From: Basipetospora chlamydospora
Taxonomy: Eukaryota; Ascomycota; Sordariomycetes; Microascales
Direction of reading: 5' to 3'
Assembly (NCBI GenBank): GCA_001599675.1
Contig: BCHP01000001.1
Span: 3,445,802 to 3,509,801, forward strand
DNA: 64,000 bases
A program made the position numbers and the translations under genes. Shown one piece after another: positions 23,968 through 33,541 of the stretch. Position 1 is the stretch's first letter, and each line of letters opens with the position of its first letter. The notes under the pieces were generated by a model. The model was not told the DNA's origin, ran no database searches, and was given only the letters and a program-made list of their open reading frames with translations.

Positions 23968-24471
23968 CCAAAGATTACTTGAAAGATCAAGAAAATGACC
24001 CCAGGGTCCGGCCCCTAGAGCCTCCGATGTTAAAAATCGTATAACAAAAAGACGAGCACATCCAGGTTATGCCCCTCCGAGCATCCAAAGGGAGATATAG
24101 GAGATGTTCGATCAATGTGCTCGCCGAGAAGAAGAAGGTATTGGCAGACATAAGACAGGGCATTTGGAGGTTGCGGTGTTGGGCCTAAGAGAGGCACCGT
24201 TGAAGAATGAGTGAGCCAGAGAGAGAGTTGAGGACCGAATGCGTAAACGGTTTGTTTGGTTTTTTTCTTTCTTTCTTTTGTTTTTTTTTGGCGAGTTTTA
24301 TGTTGTTCCCTTTCCCCCTCCCACCCCTCCAAAAGGTGTGGGATATCCGAGAGTTGAAGGGGTGTAAAAGGTATATAAGAGAAGGGGAGAGGGGAAAGGG
24401 AAGAGGGAAGATGCGCGGAAAGATGATAAAGTCAGGGCGAGCATCTTGCCGGACCGCCGAAGGAGAGCCGT

Positions 24472-24669
24472 TTACATGATAGTGCACTGGCCGTACTCTG
24501 GATTCTGGGGCTTGGCCATGATGGTGCACTGTCCGTACTTGGGGGGCTGCGGCTTGGCCATGATGGTGCACTGGCCGTACTGGGGGTTTGCGGGCTTAGC
24601 CATGATGGTGCACTGGCCGTACTCGGGGTTCGCGGGCTTGGCGGAGGAGGACTGCTTGGTGGGGGCCAT
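24472..24669 (-). CDS. Tandem-CAAX (hybrid / h-type-like) peptide pheromone precursor
   Basis: Single exon, 65 residues: a nine-residue leader MAPTKQSSS, then four tandem 14-residue units of form AKP-x2-P-x-YGQCTIM, ending directly at the stop. Each unit ends in Cys-Thr-Ile-Met, a farnesylation-type CAAX box, and the last is a true C-terminal one. There is no hydrophobic signal peptide, as in a-factor-type precursors, yet the repeats resemble the multi-copy layout of alpha-type precursors. The Trichoderma reesei hybrid pheromone HPP1 is described as carrying repeated GC[TS]VM-type CAAX motifs, which is the nearest known class. Known chemistry of such peptides: Cys prenylation, cleavage of the last three residues, carboxyl methylation, export by a Ste6-type transporter. 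The ATG at 24669 was chosen because a TATAAA lies 148 bases upstream and the longer in-frame start lies upstream of that TATA box. Role in mating is inferred. Confidence 0.8.
   Translation of the reverse strand: MAPTKQSSSAKPANPEYGQCTIMAKPANPQYGQCTIMAKPQPPKYGQCTIMAKPQNPEYGQCTIM
24475..24642 (-). repeat. Four 42-bp tandem coding repeats
   Basis: Units on the minus strand at 24642-24601, 24600-24559, 24558-24517 and 24516-24475. The 3' half of each (TACGG-CAG-TGC-AC-ATCATG) is nearly invariant. The middle codons differ, mostly in the variable x positions, and silent third-position changes are present. That pattern fits selection on the peptide rather than very recent duplication. Confidence 0.95.
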
Positions 24670-24816
24670 CTTGAAAGGAAGGGGGTGGGTGCTTTGGAGC
24701 GTTGAGAGTGGGTGAAGTTGGTTGAGTTGTCTTGGGTCTTGCGAAGCTTCAACAGTCTGCGATGAGCTGGGTTGGATGAGGACTCGAGTACTCGGAGGGT
24801 GACAGGGTGCTCTCAC

Positions 24817-24822
24817 TTTATA
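24817..24822 (-). promoter_or_regulatory. TATA box of the tandem-CAAX gene
   Basis: Reads TATAAA on the minus strand (within AAGTATAAAGTGAG), 148 bases upstream of the ATG, leaving a leader of roughly 110-120 bases. A consensus TATA box is uncommon in this window and fits a strongly regulated gene. Confidence 0.6.
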
Positions 24823-25976
24823 CTTGACATCCTCGCCCATTTCTTCCTGCTCTCAAGGCTTTCCCATCCCTTGAGCAAGCTAACGTGCCTCGCTCCCGGC
24901 CTCATCTCATGTCTGTCTGAAAGGCAAGTTCCTCTTTCAGCTCACATCCTAGGGTTGCTTTGAGAACCCACATCACCTCTCTTTCTTCGGCTCGTATCTC
25001 TCGACTGTCCAAAAAAGGGATTGGATGGGTTAGTATTGTTCCTTGATATTGTTCGTTCATCCAACAAGGAATTCGTCTCCCCGACAAGACAAAGAGTGTA
25101 GTGTGGATACCTAGACTCGCTTTCACTGCAGCTCCCCTTGCGTAGGGGCTTCGAGAAGCCGGTGAGTGGCTTCGAAAGGCTACGACGGGGCGCACGGAAG
25201 AAACGGGCTTCCTTTCAATGAGCATTCCGTAACAAGGAACTGAGTCGTGAGGCGTGGATTCAAAGGGGAGACGGGGGAGATGCGTACCAAACAAAACTCG
25301 TGATCCAAGGGCTGGTGGCGGAAACGCTTAGTATTGTTCCTTGGTATTGTTCTCGCGCCACCAACCCAAAGTAGTAGAGAGGACAAGACGGCCTCCCAAG
25401 CATTTCGTAAGTAACATCTGAGGCTCGCTATTTTCCTTGCTTCGTTCGTCGCCTTTCGGATCCGTGAACTGAAGCCTCAGGACTGGTCTCCCTTTTCGGA
25501 TAGACCGTTGATGGACTCGCTTCGGTCAGCGGGAGGGGGGATCATATTGTGAGGACGAGGAACAATATCCGACGACCAATTCCAAGGGAGGCGGGAGACA
25601 CTATACCCTTAGGAGCTATGGAGCCTGGAGCATTCGTGAATAGAACTCTGGCTCATTGAAAGTGCCCTGCCAAAGGAGGCATCGCCCTGTCCTGCTTTCA
25701 AGAAGACTGCTGGAGAAGAGGAGCTATTCTCAGTGAAATCACGCCTCGTTCCGATTTACAGCCGATGCATGGATGACATCTCAGGTTATCCGAACCAAGG
25801 ATTCGCTGCGCTTCCCTAGTAGAGCCGGGAAACGTGCCATTCTAAAGGGGACGGACAGAGGGGCCTCGAGTGAAGTGTCCGGAATCTCGAACGCCCGTAC
25901 TCGGTATATACGGGCTCACCAAGTTCGATCTCCGCACATAACACATGGTTCCTTCTCAAAGATTTGATTCGACATC
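24823..25976. other. Orphan non-coding segment of unusual character
   Basis: Roughly 24900-25970 has no supported gene and a mixed-purine, near 50 percent GC texture. It lacks the homopolymer tracts and TACTCCGTA motifs typical of other spacers here. It contains a 25-base direct repeat with one mismatch (25030-25054 and 25328-25352). By eye its phrasing resembles plant mitochondrial intergenic DNA, but that is an impression that needs a nucleotide search. Confidence 0.4.
25030..25352. repeat. 25-base direct repeat pair within orphan segment
   Basis: Copies at 25030-25054 and 25328-25352, starting TTAGTATTGTTCCTTG and ending TATTGTTC, differ at one base. Each copy is itself a near-repeat of TATTGTTC. 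Confidence 0.85.
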
Positions 25977-27258
25977 CTACGTCCCTCTAGTATGGCCGGT
26001 CCTTTCTTTTACCCAGTCTCTAAAGCTTTGCAAGTCATCAACATTGACAACGTCGAACCCCTCGTCCCAGAGGATCTTCCACACGCGGCCCCTGACGTTG
26101 AGCGCCCAGTCCGGCGCGCCCCAGTACCTCGCCTTGAGGCCCCTGGAATGCGCCTCCGCAACGGACCTCCTAATCTTATTCAACTGGGGCCCCGACAGGA
26201 TGCCAGTCAGGGAGAGGCCTAGGCCCAGGTGCTCGTTGAACGAGACGCTGGCGTAGTACGAGTTCGTGGCGTCGTACGGTGAGCCCTCGAGGGCGTCCAG
26301 GGGAGCGTCGAAGAAGGCGTCCCGGTACGTTGTATTCGCCACCAATGTCCGGAAGTCCATTTCCCCGCTACCCACGACGGTGACTGGTCGGCGGGCGACC
26401 ACCCCGTCCCTCACGTGGGTGAGCCACCCGTGGTCCCGTAGGGGCTGTAGCTGGGAGTGGACGAGGGGCCACGTCTCGTTGCTCCCACTCTTGAGGTCGA
26501 TGACCAAGGCGAGAGTCTGGCTCGGGTCGCTCTCATAGACGCCGTGCTGAGTCCAGCCGTGAACTGGCGAGTACGTATTCCTCTGCTCCAGTAGCTTCAC
26601 AAGCGGGTCGACGTAGAGGTTGGTGAAGTTTACGCCTTCCTTTGTCTCGGCAAACTCGTGGGATACTAGCAAATCCTCTCCGTGGAGCCATACGTCGGCC
26701 TCGATACCAATACATCCAGCCTTCAATGCAGAGAAGAGCGGTTCCTTGCGCCAGTAGTCGTTGTGCGAGTGGCACGCTATCGGATCAGGCTTCTCGGTAT
26801 ACAGGGAGGGCTTGTATATAAGTCGTGCGAGTGCTGTAGGGATGCCGAAGAACGCGAGCAGAGATCTTGAAAAACGAAAAGAAAGAGACATGTAAGTGTC
26901 GAGCTAAGGTCGGGGAAAGGGAAAAGGAGGGGAGGGGTGTAGGTGTGGATCCCGAATCGACTTACATGAAGGCGAACAGAAAGACGCCGCACAGGACAGC
27001 ACCACGCTGAACACGGATTCCTCTTATGACCAGAACAATGCCCCCGTCACGCCACCTCAAGGAGCGTCTCGGGCGCACATGAGGCTTGGATGTTCGGTCT
27101 TGTCTCTCTTCGCCTCGGGGGTTTCCAGTTCCGGTTCCGGTTCCGGGCGGGTGCAGCAAGGGTCGGCCGGTTTCTATATCCCATATTTGAGCATTGTTGT
27201 CTCCCTCGGTGCCAGAGTTGAACGAACTTCTCTGTGATAATATGCCCCTGGCGTCCAT
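25977..27258 (-). CDS. aim6: Aim6-like phosphodiesterase-fold membrane protein
   Basis: Exon 1 26966-27258, intron 26866-26965 (GTAAGT...AAG), exon 2 25977-26865; 393 residues. The splice joins GVFLFAFI to SLLAFFGIPTALARLI and so builds one continuous membrane helix at about residues 85-110, which supports the junction. A short cytosolic N-terminus with basic residues precedes it. The luminal or lumen-facing domain has CHSHNDYWR, GIEADVWL and SHEF in the order of the metal and catalytic residues of the PLC/glycerophosphodiesterase-like fold, and ends in RYWGAPDWALNVRGRVW and VNVDDLQSF. This matches the fungal family named altered inheritance of mitochondria 6. The substrate is unknown. Confidence 0.88.
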
Positions 27259-28783
27259 TTTTGTGGGAGATACCAGGGCCCAAAGAGACGGGCCTTGGAT
27301 ATTCCAAAAGGTGCGATATGGCGATACAAGGCCAAGCAAGGTTCGAGGAGAGAAAGAACGAGGACTGGACTGACGAAGCAACCAGTAAGAGAGAGAACAA
27401 AAAATAGCCTAACGGCAAGAAATGTGAAGTGAATCGGGAAGCAGACGAGCTTATCCTGGAAGGGAAACACCAAGTTAACGAATAAAAGAGGGGGGTCTCA
27501 GCGCATGTCAACTGGCCTCTACTCGTATAAGACGGGAAGTGTAGTACTGGGAGAAAGAAGAAGAATAGGGGATGGGGACACAACTTGAACCTTTTCAAGA
27601 AAGTAACCTATATTGATGCCTTGAGATTAGACGAGAGAGAAGAGAAGGGCCTGGTCAGAATTGCCTTGGGCAACCGAATACCTCGATGTTGGACTGCGGG
27701 AAGATACCTTCACACTAGCAGCAGGCCAGGAGCTGTCTGCCTTGCTCTCTATGCCGCCTATGTACGCCGTGCGTGGCAGACTAGCAGTTGCTGGAGTACT
27801 GGGCTCCGTAGTTAGCTGACGATGCCCGCCCTCGTGCCCGTCCGATGTGGCTAGAAAAAGGGGAAGGTGAAGGTCCGCGGCTACTTGTCCCGGTAAAAGT
27901 CGTGTCAGTGTGTCGAGAAGGGAAGGATTGGGCCACGACGAGGGACGTGGGTGACTGACTATCCGTACACGGGACGATGGTTCCAAGCATTTTTGTTCAT
28001 GTCCACACGTGGGCATATGATTCATGAGGCCGCTTTTAGAGATATTAATCGGCAATGCGAAGGTTCGGCCTAGGAGGGATTCCAGGGTCCGGGTGGTGGG
28101 GTCGGCAGGGGTCGGCAGGGGTCGGCAGCCAAGTCACCATAAAAATACCGGCGGAGAACGATGCCTCTTCGCAGTGCGAAGAGAACACTGAGGGAGAAGG
28201 TCCGGGCCGGTGAAAGCTCGGTGTCCACTGGAGCTGGAGGAGACTTGAAATGTTCCCCCCCCTTTCAGCAGCATCAAGTATTACATAATTGATTCCCCGT
28301 ACAACAAGCGGCTTAATTAAAGGATTCGACCCACCCGTGTGGGCCCGGGCTCTTCCGCCTTCAGCTCTCAGCCGGCGCCAGCTGCACCCCACTTTAGTCC
28401 GGTGACCGTGACTCCAGATGCCTTCGTGATTGGATCCGGCGATTGCACCATCAACCAGCTTTACTCCGCGTCATCACACCCGCGATCGGACTTCAATCCT
28501 GGGCGTGGAAAGTCGGCCTTCTTTTCTCTCCCCTTTCGATGCGCCAGCTTCGTCTCTCCTTCAGCCTGTAAAGTTCATTCCTTTCGGGTTTGACTTTCTC
28601 ACATTGGGCTTTCTCCTGAAGTATCTCGACGTCTCGTAGATTAGTAGCCCGCGACACCATCAACTTATCTGACCCCTTCCTAACACCGTCTCCCTTCCTG
28701 ACAGTAGACGGAAGACCACTGCGCATTTCCTCAGGCCCAAGAATCTCTCCGCCCAACTTGTGCCTCGAATTTCAATCACCACC
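27259..28783. other. Divergent intergenic region, aim6 / dug3
   Basis: A 1.5 kb divergent promoter region. It carries three exact copies of the ten-base unit GTCGGCAGGG (the third is two bases short) at 28101-28128. No gene is seen. Confidence 0.5.
28101..28128. repeat. Ten-base tandem repeat, three copies
   Basis: GTCGGCAGGG repeated at 28101, 28111 and 28121 in the divergent promoter of aim6 and dug3. Confidence 0.9.
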
Positions 28784-30299
28784 ATGTGTCGGTTCTTGGT
28801 ATGTGTAACAACATATCCCAGCCATGGCCGCCGCTAGCTCCACAAGCCAGCCAGCCATTTACAAGGACACACGATCTAACACAGCCCGCTAGGTTTACAA
28901 GGGGAGTGACGAGATCATGCTCTCGAAGCTGATCCTCGACCCGAGCCACTCCATCCTCAAACAGTCGTTTGACTCCCGCCTCCGTCTGGTAACTGCCAAC
29001 TCAACATCCCCCCTTCCCGCCTCCCACCGCCCCACCGCGACTCGTTCTAACCGAAGCGCGCCAAACAGGATACACGGCGGGGCCAGAACAACGCCGACGG
29101 CTTCGGCATAGGCTTCTATACCGACCCCAAGCTCGGCTCCGCGCCGTGCCTCTTCACCTCCACCATCCCCGCCTGGAACTGCACCAACCTCCACCGCATA
29201 GCCTCCAAGACGGCATCGCGTCTCATCTTCGCCCATGTCCGCGCCACCACCGAGGGCACCCTCAGCGAGGACAACTGCCACCCCTTCTACCACGGTTCCC
29301 TCATGTGGATGCACAACGGCGGTCTAGGCGGTTGGAAGCAGATCAAGCGCCGCCTGGGAGCCCGCCTCGCCGATAAGTGGTACCTCGGTGTCACCGGCGG
29401 CACCGACAGCGAGTGGGCCTTTGCCCTCTTCCTTGACACCCTTGAGCGCATGGGCCACGACCCGAGCTCCGCCCCAGAAGAGGGCTTCGGCCCCACCGTG
29501 CTCAGGGAGGCCATGCTCAAGACGATACATGCCATAAACGAGTTCATCGACGAGATCCCGCAGGCCGTCATCGAGAGCGACAACGTCGATACCCGGAGTC
29601 TTCTCAACTTTGCCCTCACCGACGGGCACAGCGTCATCTGCACGCGGTACATCAGCAGCTCGACGGATGAGGCCGCGAGCCTGTACTATTCGTCCGGGAC
29701 GCAGTGGGAGGAGCGGCCCACGGCTATCCCGACCAAGGACCGCAACTTCCAGATGGAGCGCCGGGACAAGGGTGCGGATATCGTGCTCGTGGCCAGCGAG
29801 CCCCTGACATTCGAGAGAGGTAAGAGACGCCCATATTGAGCCTACTATGGGAGAATCACGAAGGGAGAGGACCGTTGCTGACTCTTGCGGGACGACAGAG
29901 AACTGGGTGAATGTACCGACAAACTCCATTCTTACGATCCACAAGCAGACTGTCATGGTCCACCCCATCAGGGACAAATACTACACACGCAACCCGAACC
30001 ACTTCCGGTCCAGCGCCTTCGTCCAGACCAAGGGCCTTATCGCCAATGAGAAAGCATCAACGAGGCCACTTAACGACTTTGGCGCCCTCCACAAGAAGGC
30101 TACCGGGGTCACCCTCTCCATGAGGGGGGACGTCTACGGCTCACCACCCGAGCTGCGGTCCTCGCTGCTGTCCCCCCACCGGGCAGGCAAAGTGAATGGA
30201 GCGGCGGTTGCGAGTCAGGCCCCGCCGCGTGCGAAGGCGAACGGTGCGGCTATGAACGAGTCGGACACGACGGAGGACGAAGACAGCGGTGCATATTGA
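28784..30299 (+). CDS. dug3: Dug3-type glutamine amidotransferase (glutathione degradation)
   Basis: Exons 28784-28798, 28893-28988, 29069-29819 and 29899-30299; introns have GTATGT, GTAACT and GTAAGA donors and all end in AG; 420 residues. The tiny first exon encodes MCRFL, placing the N-terminal nucleophile Cys2 of class II amidotransferases. Further family marks are GQNNADGFGIGFY, FAHVRATT and NCHPFYHG...MHNGGLGGW. In yeast, Dug3 forms the cytosolic DUG complex with Dug2 and splits glutathione into glutamate and Cys-Gly independently of gamma-glutamyl transpeptidase. The C-terminal 100 residues are low-complexity. Exon frames close perfectly (1263 coding bases), which supports the model. 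Confidence 0.93.
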
Positions 30300-30733
30300 A
30301 CTTGAAGACTTACCCGTTGGTTGTCATGCAACGGCCACGTGCAGGGGCCCCGCCTTGTGTCGAGATTTTTTTTGAGGCCCGAAGTCCACGAGGATATATA
30401 CCCACTAGCAGAACCGGGATTTTTGGGATAGATTGGACATGTTACTTTACGTCATTCATTGTACGGCGTTTTAAGATGGATTGCCACGGTCTGGACGTTA
30501 TTAGCGAGCGAGATATCAATAATCAATTCACATATGGGTTGTCTACTTCGTACGGCGTACATTAATAGGAATGAGTACGACGCAGCTTTCCGCATTCACT
30601 TGTAGTAGTATATGGCTCTCAGCCTTATCATAAGCGCTCTGGTGGTAATAGCGACGGGTGGCTTTGCCTTGAATAATTTTATTTCACGAGATTTACGGAG
30701 AGCTCCTCCCTTTTTTTTTTTCTTATTCTTTTT
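30300..30733. other. Convergent intergenic region, dug3 / cystinosin-like gene
   Basis: These 434 bases hold the two 3' untranslated regions, with a T-rich run at 30710-30732. No gene is seen. Confidence 0.5.
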
Positions 30734-31785
30734 CTACTCCGGCCTCGTGTCTCCCAGCAACGGCGCCTCCTCGACATCCCGCTTTTTCTCCGGGTACAGA
30801 ACATAGTGCTGCCATATGAAGATGGCGTCGTACACCATGGAAACGTTGCCCAGCGCGAACTTGACGGGGTTCCCCGTGATGCCCGACCAGTCGCGCTGCA
30901 GATACGAGTCGATCCCTTGCTGGGCGATTGAGAGGACGCCGCCCGTGACGTCGAGCAGGATCTGCCATATGGACCAGCCGCGGGTTGAGGCGTTGCGGAA
31001 GTTGGCGAGCACCTGGGGCGTGAACTTGACGAGCGTGACGAGCAGCTTCACGTAGGATATCGCGTAGACGATGTCGAGCGCGCACCAGTCCGTCTGCGGA
31101 TCGAATGGCCGCAGCAGCGCGGTGTCGGCGTCGAGGGGGCTCGCAGGAGAGGATGCGGAGGAGGAGGAGGTGGAGGAGGAGGTGGAGACGATGACGATGA
31201 AGGAGGTCGCTGCAACGCCGAGGAGGCAGCCCAGCGCGACGCCGAGGATGGTTCGACTGGGGCGCGCGCGGCGGGTCGAGTGGGCGGTCCCGGTGGCGGG
31301 AAAGGACCAGAATGTGGGCAGGACGTACTGGCTCGTGGTCACACAGGAGAGGGCGAGGGCGTGGGCTGCGAAGGCGATGTCGTTGAATTGCACGGTCGGG
31401 GTGAGGCCGCGGTGGCGGGCGGCGTACTGCTCGCGGACGGTCGAGGAGTAGTAGAAGGCGCAGTTGGAGACTAGGTAGGCCAGGAAGCCTGGGAAGGACT
31501 TTTTGTTAGTATCATCTTCCTCAGCCATGAGGGGGTGGGGGTAGGAGAGTGTGTTGTGCGCGGCTTTCTGGTTGTAGGAGGGGCTGTGTGGGCATTGGGG
31601 GCTAGATAGAGCTGTTGCGCTTCCTTACCAAGCGAGTTGATGAAGGGGAAGTCGATGGTGGTCCCCGAGGTGGACTTGCGGCGGTGGTTCAGCAGAGGCT
31701 GTGGGTAAAAGGACAGGGACCAAGCCGCCGTGTATATCCAGCCGAAGACGGCGGACAGGAAGCGAAGAAGCGTCGACAAGTCCAT
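30734..31785 (-). CDS. Cystinosin-like PQ-loop vacuolar transporter
   Basis: Exon 1 31629-31785, intron 31489-31628 (GTAAGG...CAG), exon 2 30734-31488; 303 residues. Two PQ-loop motifs are visible, SFYPQPLLNHRRKSTSG in exon 1 and KFTPQVLANFRNASTRGWS in the second half, each at a helix end, with about seven membrane helices in all. Both resemble the loops of lysosomal cystinosin and yeast Ers1. Known role of the family: proton-coupled export of cystine from lysosome or vacuole. The C-terminus EEAPLLGDTRPE carries a possible dileucine sorting signal (inference). The frame closes across the intron (912 coding bases). Confidence 0.88.
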
Positions 31786-33541
31786 CTCAAAATGCTGCTG
31801 TTCGCAAGCCCTTCGCGCTGCGTCTTAGTGATACCCTTGGTTCGACACCAAACCTCTTCAAGAGGTCAAGCAAGCCTGCGGCGTGTTGTTCGCATCGAGG
31901 TTCGCCCTGCTTGCGGGTTTAATGTGTGATGAGTTGAGGGTGTCTAGGGCCGCCCGTGTGTAGAGCAGAGGTTAGCGTGCTCCTGGGGGGGAGGCTTGGT
32001 CAGCTTGGCCAGGGTTGGACAAAACCCGCCGGCGTCGCGCTCACGAGCGAGACGCTGAATATGACGTGTGCAACCGAGTATGCGGGGAGACATTACGCAT
32101 CACGCACCACGCCTCCCCACCTCCAGGCTCCATACCGGGCATCAATGTCCACGGGGACCTTGGCGAGAAGATGCGCGGTATGAGTTCGTTCTTAGGACTG
32201 GGTGATTGAGGAACATGGTGCATGCAAGGGTCAAGTCCCACGGACGGATTCAGGTACGCTTGGTTGGCATGATGTAGTGGACAAGTTGTAACTCCATGGT
32301 CCATGGCGTCCCGATTGAATTGAACGTGGCTCTGCTACGAATGCAAGCGGGTGAGCCACGTTTTATCCTCGCTTCTCATCTCACTCTGTATCTCATCCGT
32401 ATGGCATTCCGTACATGGTCATCAATCAAGTCACAACAAAATATCAGAGCGAATTTTCCCATGAAAATCATGCTCAAGTTGCGTCCTCCGTATATTCGTG
32501 ATTACTTCTCTCTATCTTGCGAGAAGGGCTGTATGCAGTGTATCTCTTCTATCCTTTCCCTCCCCCTTCTTTTTTGGCCGGCCTCGCTACAAAAACCGCC
32601 ACAAAACGTTCCAAACTTTTTTTTCTAGGATGAAAAAAGAAAAGAGATCCGTTTTTTTTTCTTCTTTGGTTACCCCTCCCTCAAACTCTTATCCATGATG
32701 TCATGTCTATAGAGATCCGCTGGTATGCTGGAGAGAGAGTAGGCAAAGGAGAGATGGAGAGAAATGCAACTAGGAAGGGCGAAGAGTGTACTCGGGTAGA
32801 TCAAAAGGTCCAACTCCAGCTGAAAAAGACTCGCGAAGATGGCTAGAAAAAAAAAACGACAACAAAAGAAACGCAAGAAAATTAGAAGAAGAAATAGACA
32901 CGAAATGCCCTTCTTTTTTTTCTCTCACAACTCCCTGTCCTGTAAATCTCATGCTGTGCAAAAAAGGAATCGACTTAACAAAAGGAAGAAACAGGAAAAA
33001 AAAAAAAAAAAGAAGAAAAAAAAGATAACGACGAACCGCCGCGGAATGCTCTCTTCCGAAGAGGAGAGATGATATGAAACGCAGATGCAGGTAACGGAGG
33101 AACGGAATAAAATATAAACACAGGTGAATCGACAAAAATATGCCGAAGAGGACATCGTGCAAGAGGCAAAGTCGTAGCCGTGGTGGGCCCCCGATTGAAG
33201 AGAAAAGAGGATATCCGGATCGTAAACCCGGGCCGTGATTCTGTGTGACGGTCGGCACAGGAGACGAGTGCGGCAGGTGGTGCTGCTTTGGGGAATTGAT
33301 TGCTGGGAAAGGAGAAAGTGGGCGTAGGAGGGCCGATTCTGGCGCCATATTTCCGAATCGCCGATGCTCCCTCATCCACTTCCCGCCCGCACATCCGAGG
33401 AACGAGCCGAGGGCCTAGAACAGACCCTTGGCAGTCTCACCCGCTGTAACTCATAAAGGGCGATGAGCGGCCCTTCTTTCTCTCTCTCCTTGTTCTCGGG
33501 AAAAAAAAAACGGAAACGGACTCGTTACATCTCTTTTTGAT
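31786..33541. other. Intergenic region, cystinosin-like / aspartate-glutamate carrier
   Basis: Both neighbours are on the minus strand. The 1.75 kb contains several long A or T tracts (32617-32660, 32846-32857, 32996-33024). No gene is seen; the right half is probably the carrier's 3' untranslated region. Confidence 0.5.

Larger units (their letters stand above)
23159..24471. other. Intergenic region between ebp2 start and the tandem-CAAX gene end
   Basis: The 1.3 kb holds the ebp2 promoter and the 3' flank of the tandem-CAAX gene. It includes a GGCT tetranucleotide repeat and a TA dinucleotide run (listed separately). No gene is seen. Confidence 0.5.

Noticed and set aside
24670..24840. Longer N-terminal extension of the tandem-CAAX frame from an ATG at 24840
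   Set aside because: That ATG lies upstream of the TATA box, and the extra residues have no signal peptide or conserved look.
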